A stretch of DNA of 64,000 nucleotides, taken from NCBI GenBank assembly GCA_002914805.1, contig JXTB01000312.1, positions 283,712-347,711 of the forward strand. The letters run 5' to 3'. This stretch comes from Parasponia andersonii (lineage: Eukaryota > Streptophyta > Magnoliopsida > Rosales > Cannabaceae). Position numbers and translations under genes: made by a program. Each line of letters starts with the position of its first letter. Positions within the stretch are counted from its first letter, which is position 1. A model generated the notes under the pieces. That model had not been told where the DNA came from, ran no database searches, and saw nothing but the letters and a program-made list of their open reading frames with translations. Shown here piece by piece: positions 56,122-64,000 of this stretch.

Positions 56122-59040
56122 TTATTTAATGTTTATTTTACCATTTATGTCATATCATATATGGATATTTTTGTCATAAATTAATTTTTATATAAGGGAT
56201 AGGAGTGGCAATAGATATACCCTTTATATTTTCCTAATATTTATCTCCATTTTCATTCTTATATATATTTCATGAGAGTGAACTGCCAAAAAAAATCCTA
56301 AAGTTTAGTTACTCTGCATTATAAATAATGAAGTTTGTAGTCCATAAAATAATAATCTAAGATTAAAAATTTGCAAAAATTGATACCATGCACTGATTTT
56401 TTGACCATTTGTAGCAACAAAAGAAAAAACAATAATATTTTTCATTAAAACTGAATTAGTCCTTATTATTTTCTTTAATATTGATAATTTTATTAATTTT
56501 TTTCTTGTTAAGTTATTTAAAAAGTCAATCCAAAATATCAATTTTTAAAAATTTTTAATCTCAATATATTATTTTATAGAGTCCATACTCCAAGGTTTAA
56601 ATTGTAGAATATTCTAACTTTAAGTTATTTTTTTATAGTTCACCCTATTTCATGAATCAAAAATCTAGGGGAAAAAAAAAGTTATCCCACGCTTAAAAGG
56701 AAAAGGAAATGCAAAATACTCCCATCAAATTCCCTGTCTTTAGTTTTTTTTAATTAATTTATGAAACGATACTGTTGTAGATATATAATCCTTGTAGATA
56801 TATATATATATATTTTTTTTAATGCAAAAGACTCCCAAAATGTTGATTGACACATGTATTTTAATAATATCAATAAGCATGAGTATTCTTTTTTTCCCCC
56901 AAATAATTGCATAGTTCGTTTTTATAATGTTTTTCTACATAATTATTGTTTCAATGCCATTGCCACGTATTCCTATTTTCTATTTTATATTGTTAATTTT
57001 TGTGAAAATTAGGCCTTATACCTCGTTTTTATAAAAGAATTGCAAATACACGGTGGGTTTAGTTTTTTCTAAATTCAGTATATAAAAAGTTCATAAATAT
57101 CGATTTCCAAAACTATATTTCTATAAATATCTGTTTTTATTTTTATTTCATAAATACTCTTTTTATACCTTTATGGAGAAATGTAGACTATCATTGTTTT
57201 ACATATAAAATATATACCACAATCTACATTAAATGTATACTATGGTCTATGGTATACATTTCATGCGTTAAATATATATCATGATCTACATTTTATGAAT
57301 AAAAATTATACTAAAAATTGGTACATATTTTAAAATAGATACGATAGGTCAAATTTATAATGAAAAATGTAAATCGCGGTACACATTTACATTGAAATAT
57401 ATATTGTTCATATTTTATACATAAAATATGTACTTCATGGATAAAATTTACATTATAAATATGGATCACTTATATTTTGCATATGCAATATGGACCATAA
57501 AAATAAGTATTTTTGAAAGAAAAATTAAAAATGAGTATTTATGAAAATAAGTTTTTAAAAATAGATACTATGCATAAATTTCTCATCTAGTACTATATTT
57601 TTTAGAAACATACTACTTTTTGAAATGTTTTTAGAAAAATGTAATTTCTAAAATAGTAACTGGCAACTAACTTTCGAACATTGGTGACTAGCAAATAAAG
57701 GTATTTATAACAAGTATATAACAGGTAACTGATAACCAATAACCAGTTTTCAAAAACTAATAATATTTTTTTCAACAAAGAAACTAGTAATTAATGAACA
57801 TTTTAAAAATATTATTTTTCTAAAACTTTTTTAAAAGTGATACTTTTCTAAAAAAAATGATATGAGAATTGGAAAGAAAAAATCTTACCCACTGTATTTT
57901 TGTAATTCTTTTTTGTTTTTATAGGTAAAAGTATTAGAAACCCTAAATGTTTTCTATATTGCATTTGTTTACTATTTTGTTAATATAATGACAAGAAACA
58001 TTTTGTTTTTTCACTATAAATTTTTTATAATAATACTAGAGATATCAAAATTTTATAGAAAAAATTTGCACCACATAATGTGACATCTATTTTAGCCACT
58101 AAATTTTAAATGGCATAGTCATACTTACAATAATAGTTAAAATAGATATCACATCATTGATATAAGTTTTTGGTATAACAATCATTACTCAAATTTTTAT
58201 GTGGTATATGTTACACATATCATTAATAGTCTAGATGTCTACTTATTTATTTAAATGCCTTGTTTTTGTAAATTTAAGAAATGATTATTTCTTGTAATAC
58301 TATATGCTTTTAACTTTTTAATATGGAGCATTACAAAGAATGTCTTTGCTATCATTCCAATAGATCAGGATTTAGATTATTTCATTCAACAGTTCTTTAG
58401 CATATATATTTTTTGGAAACATAAATTACATTACTAAAAAGTTTAACAATAAGCATTTATTTGTTATCTTATTGCTTCAATATAAACTAAAAACTCTTTT
58501 TTTTTTAATTTAATGTTTGTTGTTTGTTTGAAAAATTAGACTTAATTTTGCGAAAGTGTTTTGTGTTTATCTTGATTCAGTACTAATGGGTCAAACCTAT
58601 AATAAAAATATTTCTAAGATTTCTGGCTTTTATTTTCGCTTTATTTTTGACTAATCATGTTCAACGGGCATAGTTATTTCAATTTATTGTAAATAGAATG
58701 CTATAACGCATAGGAGACCAAATACCGTAGTGTTTTCTTTTTAAATTATAAGGAGTGGTAATCTCTTTTTTTTTTTATATTATTATTTATATTTTATCGG
58801 TTTCTATATTTTACCATCTTTAGTTTTGTTATCTTGTTCCTTTTTCTTTTTTCTTTTTTTTTTTTGAAAGGAAACCATCTTTAGTTTTCTAAGTTCCTGT
58901 TTTATTGCCAAAATGTTAAAAAGGAAGTTTTTATATTGGAGTGAATACCTATGGATGTTGACGATAAACTTTCAGTTGAATCGTAAAATAATATACTTAA
59001 TATTAGAATTTTAACTAAATTCGACTAAAATTATGCACAT
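56122..59040. other. AT-rich spacer, no gene seen
   Basis: About 57170-57500 is densely filled with variants of ATATACCACAATCTACATT and TACATTTTATGCATAAAATA in both orientations, able to form extensive hairpins. About 57650-57790 carries AACTAGTAACTGG-type words like those at 60600-61030. No coding frame is credible. Confidence 0.4.
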
Positions 59041-59200
59041 CATATAATCATGCACGGGTATCACGTGACTAAGGTATGTGCAGCGCACTAGTATATATTT
59101 ATAGGGTTAGGCATTTTTTTTACCAATGCATAATCATGAACGGGTATCACGTGACTAAGACATGTGCAGCATACTAGTATATATTTATAGGTACTAGTAT
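59041..59200. repeat. Two-copy duplication with CGGGTATCACGTGACTAAG and CACTAGTATATATTTATAGG
   Basis: The block from AATCATGCACGGGTATCACG to ACTAGTATATATTTATAGGG (about 59047-59106) recurs at about 59128-59190, and its last part again near 59193-59210. A TCACGTGA palindrome is in each copy. This could be the decayed terminus of a transposon. Confidence 0.6.
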
Positions 59201-59210
59201 ATATTTATAG

Positions 59211-59457
59211 GGTATCAATTCAGTAGGCATTTTTTTAAATAATGCATAAGTATCAATTTGACCAATGAAAATTTATTATGTATATTTTTTATAGCAAAAA
59301 ATAAGAGAGGAAAATAACATTAATGATGCACGATTTTTTATGCATTTTATTATAACCGTTAAATTACTACTAAATAATAATATAACGGTTAAAAAAAATA
59401 CTTAACACATAAATTTTAAAAAATACCTACTATAAAATACCTACTAAATTGACAACC
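59211..59457. mobile_element. TA-flanked MITE, copy C (diverged)
   Basis: The same family as 15213-15454: left end GGTATCAATTCAGTAGGCAT, core AACATTAATGATGCACGA, right end ACCTACTAAATTGACAACC. It has more substitutions than copies A and B. Confidence 0.7.
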
Positions 59458-60203
59458 AGGCGTGTGTGAATATATCAATGGCAAGACTCCCAACTGAAAT
59501 AATGATCAATACACCACTCTTCAAATTACTGGTTTTACCAAACATACCCAAGCCCATCTGTATTGGCAAATGAGTATTTTTGGGTTTTACCGTTGAGAAT
59601 AAAAAAGAATTACATATATATGGTATGGCAAAAGGAATTGCATTTCATACGGCATGCAAATGGTATTTTCGAAAAGTGACAAAGTAAAAAGCATGGTGGC
59701 AGTGTCGTAAATAAAACTATGACAAAGTAAAAAGCATGGTGACAGTGTCGAAAATAAAGCTGTTTCTGTATTAGTTTTAAGTTAAACCAAAAAGGCGTGA
59801 GAAATTTTGTAAGACCTGAACTTGCCCAGTCAATTTTGCTTTTGCTCACTATATTGCATGGTTCGAACCATGTGAAATCCTCGTATCATTTTGGTTTTCC
59901 GTTTCATATTATCAAACTCGTTTCCAATTCATTTTCTTTTCTTTTTTTCTTCCCAGGGACATTACCTATTTTTTTAAGGAATCGTTTCTTTTGTTTTTTT
60001 TTTTTTCTTATTCTTGTTTATTGTATTTTTTTCCCTCTAGAATAAGATTTTTTTTTAACTTTGATTATTTTTTCGAATTTTTTGTATATCTTTATAGAAA
60101 ATGAGAAGCTTATTAGATTAAGACCGATTATTTTATAAGTTTCCTTAGATAACCAACTATCTCAACAAACAATAAGTAAATTACAGTAATCACTTATATT
60201 ATT
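59458..60203. other. Spacer, no gene seen
   Basis: A 50-bp duplication, GACAAAGTAAAAAGCATGGTGnCAGTGTCG in part, occurs at about 59679-59712 and 59720-59752. T-rich stretches follow at 59936-60060. Confidence 0.45.
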
Positions 60204-60597
60204 TGTAACCTTCAAATCCCATATCAGGTATATTCTAAGAAAACCAAGAGTATTTAAGTAGTGGTCCATGAGTCTAAAAGTACTTTCAAGCTAGCATTTT
60301 TGGGTAAGGTCTAGTGGTGTTATATTTGGTATTAGAGTTAATCCAATAGTATGGACCTTGGAAGACTGCCACAAGCTGAAATCATGGTGAATATGCACTC
60401 TGTCCATAGGAATTATATATGAGCTATTAAATGTGGACCTCTAGCGAGGATGTTGGACTCTTAACGGGAGGAGATTGTAATGTCCCAACTCCCACATCGG
60501 GTATACTCTGGAAATATCATAGATATTTAAGTGGTGGTCCATTAGTCTAAAAATACTTTTAAACTAGTACTTTTGGGTGAGACCCAATGGTGTTACC
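60204..60597 (+). mobile_element. Second TRIM of the same family (394 bp), plus orientation
   Basis: LTRs 60204-60324 and 60476-60597 begin TGTAAC/TGTAATGTCCC and share TATTTAAGTGGTGGTCCAT with the copy at 55027. Primer site TTTGGTATTAGAG at 60325-60337; purine tract GGGAGGAGAT at 60466-60475. The ends and target site have decayed (ends GTTACC, no clear duplication), so it is the older copy. Confidence 0.85.
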
Positions 60598-61030
60598 AGT
60601 TACCAAACTGATCACTTGCTACTTATAAGATTGATTGCTAATAATAACCAATATGATTACTAGTTTTTGCTTTCAATATATGACTAATCTGGTTACTTTA
60701 GTTATCATTTTCCAATTTAATTACTAGTTATTGATTATTACTACTGACTCTAATTATGAGTAACTAATATGATTTCTAGTTACTGTTATTATTTTATCTA
60801 GTTATTGGTTACAAGATATCAGTTACCAATCTAACTATTAGTAACTAATTTTTTTATTATTTTCTAAATTGATGATCAATTATTAATTACTAATGCTGGC
60901 TAGTTACAAATTACTGGTTTTTGATTTCCGATTTTCAATTCAAGATCAACATGGTTATTAGTTACCAATTTGTTATTGGTTACTCTAGTTATCAGCAAGT
61001 AACTGATCTAACATTAGGTGCTAGATATTG
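60598..61030. repeat. Dense array of GTTACTAGTT / GTTACCAA words without fixed period
   Basis: Over about 430 bp the words TTACTAGTT, AGTTACCAA, GGTTACT, CTAGTTATTGGTTAC and their near variants recur every 15-30 bases in both orientations. It is not a clean tandem repeat and has no ORF. Confidence 0.65.
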
Positions 61031-61244
61031 GTAGCCACCCAACAACACTAAACCATGAACAAAAAAGTATATAAAGTGACCCCAAAAAAAATAACAAAAA
61101 AAAAAGTAATTTCCAATAAAGGCTTCATTAATTTTTCCATTGACAAACTAAAACCTGAAACAAATAATCGTGTTACTATTGCCAATAAATGTCTAATGTT
61201 ATGACCAACAATTTCCTAATAAGAAATCTAAAGCCAAACTTTTT

Positions 61245-61246
<2 letters not shown>

Positions 61247-61287
<41 letters not shown>
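61247..61287. repeat. (TA)n microsatellite adjoining MITE copy B
   Basis: About 19 TA units directly before the MITE, mirroring the TA tract beside copy A. Confidence 0.9.
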
Positions 61288-61289
<2 letters not shown>

Positions 61290-61526
61290 CACCAATCCAG
61301 TAGGTATTTTTTTTTTTACCTATGCATAGGTATCAATTTGGCCAATCAAAATTTAGCATGCATATTTTTTTATTGTAAAAAGTAAGAGAGAGAAAGAGCA
61401 TTAATGATGCACGTCTTTTCATGCACTTCATTATAGCCATTAGATTACCATCTAATGGTAATTCAACGGCTAAAAAAAAAATATACCTATAGGTAAAGAA
61501 AAAAAATACATATTGGATTGGCAACC
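61288..61526. mobile_element. TA-flanked MITE, copy B (239 bp)
   Basis: Nearly the same sequence as copy A at 15213: GGCACCAATCCAGTAGGTAT start, TACCTATGCATAGGTATCAA, AAGAGCATTAATGATGCACG core, compensated palindrome TTACCATCTAATGGTAA, and GGATTGGCAACC end, followed by (TA)n. The palindrome differs from copy A at paired positions, keeping the hairpin. Confidence 0.85.
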
Positions 61527-62600
61527 TATATATATATATACAAATTATCCAATAGATATTTTTTTTGAAATGTGAAATGGCTTAGGTAGGTAGGTTATCT
61601 TATCTAATTATGCCCACCATCCAAACCCCAAACCTCAAACCAGAAAGATCAACGCTCAATTTTCTAGGAACCTCATCCTCACGATTCTGATTAAAAAAAT
61701 TTTCATGATCAAAAAGCTCTTCACCATAAGTTACCTCTTCACCACAAGTTACATGAACCCCACTCCACATCGATGAGTTTGGTGGTATTTTCTAAGAAGT
61801 ACCACATGAGAATATATGAAAATTGGATGTACTATATATTAAATTACTTTGTAAAGTATATTTTTTTAGAAACTTATAGAAATTTGACCAAATTTTGAAT
61901 CCAATTTCAATAAATGTCCTTTCGTCAAATATTATAATAAAATATCTAGTATATATATTTATATATTAAATATAAAAAATTATATACCCACTTTATTTTA
62001 ATACAATAACTGATTAGTAGATATATCTACTACATATAAATATATATATATATACCTAAATATTTAATTATAAAATTTTAAAAATAGACATCTCCTTAAT
62101 TAAATTAAAAATTCTAATCATCTACCTAATTTTATCTTCTAGCAGAAATTAGCCTAACCTAAAAAAAGGCCCATCAAAAGCAAAAGCACACACCTTGAGG
62201 AAAGATTACAGTTCGTCAAATTAACCACCGTATGACGAAGAAACGTGCATATGGCAACTGCAAACTATAGATTTTGGACTCTCCAACACCTGGGCAAAAA
62301 GGTTCTGAAATATGAATAATAAACACCAAAAGAGCAGTAACGCATATTTGGGGTCAAATTATCATGTATTTTTCTTCCTTTTTTTTTCGATTTTCTTTTC
62401 TCCTCATCTTTCCGCCAAAGGAAATCAACTAAATCCACTTGTACACTATTGGTGTGAGGTTATACTAATAATACAGAATGTACAATACCAATCAAAAACC
62501 TATACAAAATTACAATACTTTCTTCCAGGATTTGCCCCCACCCAAAAGGCTTTCCAAACAGCCACAGAGAAAATCCTTCCCTTCTAATTTAAAATTGGGT
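61527..62600. other. Spacer, probable 3' flank of the last gene at its right end
   Basis: AT-rich with short TA runs. About 61541-61562 (AAATTATCCAATAGATATTT) may be a further fragment of the MITE family. No gene is seen. Confidence 0.4.
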
Positions 62601-62623
62601 CATTATCGACTTTGCAATTTGAT

Positions 62624-63263
62624 TCAATCCAACAAATAAGCAGCGGCAGAATCCGGCGAATCAGAAACTAAAGCCGCTTCTGCTATTCTAATCGCCATTG
62701 TTGCTTTGTAAGTCGCCAGATCCGCACTGTCCATAAGCAGCTGAGCCCTCTGACGTTTTTGAACAGCAGATTCCACAGACTTGTTTACTGAGACTTCAGC
62801 TTCTTCAGCCCTAAGCTTGGCAGCCTGTTCTTCTGCAATGTCATTTTCAGCTGCCATCGCTGTACATCGTCACAAAAGACCACATATTTGTCGGTGAAAA
62901 CAGCAGTATCAACTAATCAGGAGGTAAGGACTATGTGACAGGTGCGGAGGTAATCATGTAATCCAACCCCACTCAAAATGAGAATTTTTTTATACAGGGA
63001 GGAGCTCAAGCAAGTAGTGCTTAAGCCATCTATTTGAGTTGAGATATATGAACTATACTAGTCATATAGAATAGGAAATAAAAGTACTAAAGGTGTGAAA
63101 AGCAAGCTTCATATATTGTAACTTAATTAGAAACGTAATTATAATTACCATGCAATAGACTGGGTTGTTTTCCTCTTCCAAATTGGCTCGCTGGTCGTTT
63201 GAAGGATCTTTTTTTGCGAAATGAAGGTTTTGGGATTAATGAAGCTCTCTTCACTTGATGACC
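62624..63263 (-). CDS. 3' end of an unidentified gene: basic segment then Ala/Glu-rich helical C-terminus
   Basis: Two exons join in frame on the minus strand: 63263-63149 and 62859-62624 (GT-AG intron of 289 bp), giving the last 116 residues of a protein. The first exon is strongly basic (RASLIPKPSFRKKRSFKRPA), like a nuclear localisation or nucleic-acid-contacting segment. The last exon begins MAAENDIAEEQAAKLRAEEA and ends SPDSAAAYLLD, highly charged and alanine-rich, probably alpha-helical or coiled. The tail reminds me of C-termini of plant chromatin-associated proteins, but I cannot name the family. Upstream exons must lie beyond 63263 in this window or past its end. Confidence 0.6.
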
Positions 63264-64000
63264 CTGTTAGTGAAACCATCAACGTGAATGATTAAACGTC
63301 AGCCCAACCACATGTTTAAAACTGATGCATTTACCTCAGAGATACCAACAGAAGTAAAAGAAAGTAGATGAACAAGAGGGATGTGGGCGATCAAAACAAT
63401 CAAAACACGAATTCAACTAACAAAATTCATCAGTAGGTTGAAGTACCACGTATAATTTTCACACACTTTGTTTCTTCTCGAAAAAAGTATATTCCATACC
63501 ATTTTGGTAGCTCACACCTATCCCACAGAAATTATGAGCCAAATCAAACAATCCGAATTACTACGGGACACATATACCCTGAGGGCCATTTAGAGCATGC
63601 AAACAGATGTACACTTTAGAAAGTATCCTAAATTGGATAAACAAACTCGGCAGTGGCATCAAGTGATTATCTAAACTAAATGGCATATTACCTCAAAAGT
63701 GAGTGTATTTACACTGGAATTCGTGAGAAATTGATGCTCATTTATATGACGTTTAGGACAAACGCCAATTATGAAGTGAGAGCAAATGATTTGATAGGGG
63801 CAATAAAATCAACCATATCTCCAATAAAACAACTAATTTATCGAACAAGCAACCAAAAATGGTAAAAATGGGAAGAATTAGGTGAAAATTTCTAGTACAA
63901 ATTATCTGATCCACTGATGTTCATTACGAAGAACCTAATACAATCAACACTAGAAAACTGGACAAGTGGCACCAAATATGTAAATATTCAAACTAGAAAG
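63264..64000 (-). other. Probable intron(s) of the gene ending at 62624
   Basis: Immediately upstream of the exon at 63263 is a splice acceptor (CTAACAG on the minus strand). A possible tiny exon ends at a GAG|GTAAATGC donor near 63337, but its acceptor is not convincing. No other exon is recognisable to the window edge. Confidence 0.35.

Noticed and set aside
59858-59876. GGTTCGAACC-containing motif as a tRNA T-arm
   Set aside because: It is a simple palindrome (CATGGTTCGAACCATG) without other tRNA features.

Overview
This window is nuclear DNA of a flowering plant, almost certainly a eudicot. It is AT-rich, its genes are interrupted by introns, and most of its length is transposon-derived. 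Every recognisable protein is plant-type: a PDR-type ABCG transporter, a zinc-finger/XS-domain protein, an RNA polymerase subunit 8, and Ty1/copia, LINE and gypsy-type remnants. I cannot name the species. I see no bacterial-style operon, CRISPR array, rRNA or convincing tRNA.

Layout. 1-1130: short-word repeats and an array of palindromic units. 1861-3295: a DNA transposon with GGGCCC-type inverted ends, just upstream of an intact RPB8 gene (3991-4422). 4700-5370: tandem repeats. 5375-9740: a broken LINE interrupted by a ~1.85 kb insert that looks like a solo LTR and itself holds a CACTA-like fragment. 9740-17150: gene-poor sequence with several MITEs, one with a perfect 9-bp target duplication, and an AT-rich minisatellite. 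17572-22171: a three-exon gene for a 1140-residue zinc-finger/XS protein with an internal 14-residue repeat. 23439-25990: a short LTR element whose only sizeable ORF runs antisense. 25991-27130 and 36080-36200: scattered exon-like pieces of an unidentified broken gene, split by a complete but decayed SIRE-like copia element (27173-36073, target duplication CCTTA). 37890-40034: a glycolate-oxidase pseudogene and an unassigned exon-like segment. 41973-49678 (minus): an intact 20-exon PDR/ABCG transporter, 1480 residues. 53963-56116: a SIRE-like solo LTR (target duplication TCTAG) carrying a nested TRIM (target duplication GTTCT); a second TRIM of the same family lies at 60204-60597. 62624-63263 (minus): the 3' end of an unidentified gene that continues beyond the window or into unresolved exons.

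The working genes do not form a pathway. RPB8 is a shared polymerase subunit, the XS protein belongs to a family tied to double-stranded RNA and silencing, and the ABCG protein is a membrane exporter. The strongest unusual signals are (i) a possible internal promoter in the copia element that resembles its LTR promoter, (ii) the antisense ORF in the short LTR element, (iii) the coding minisatellite in the XS gene, (iv) a GC-AG intron in the transporter, and (v) two stacked retroelement insertions whose order can be read from their target duplications. I found no clear candidate for a wholly undescribed system.
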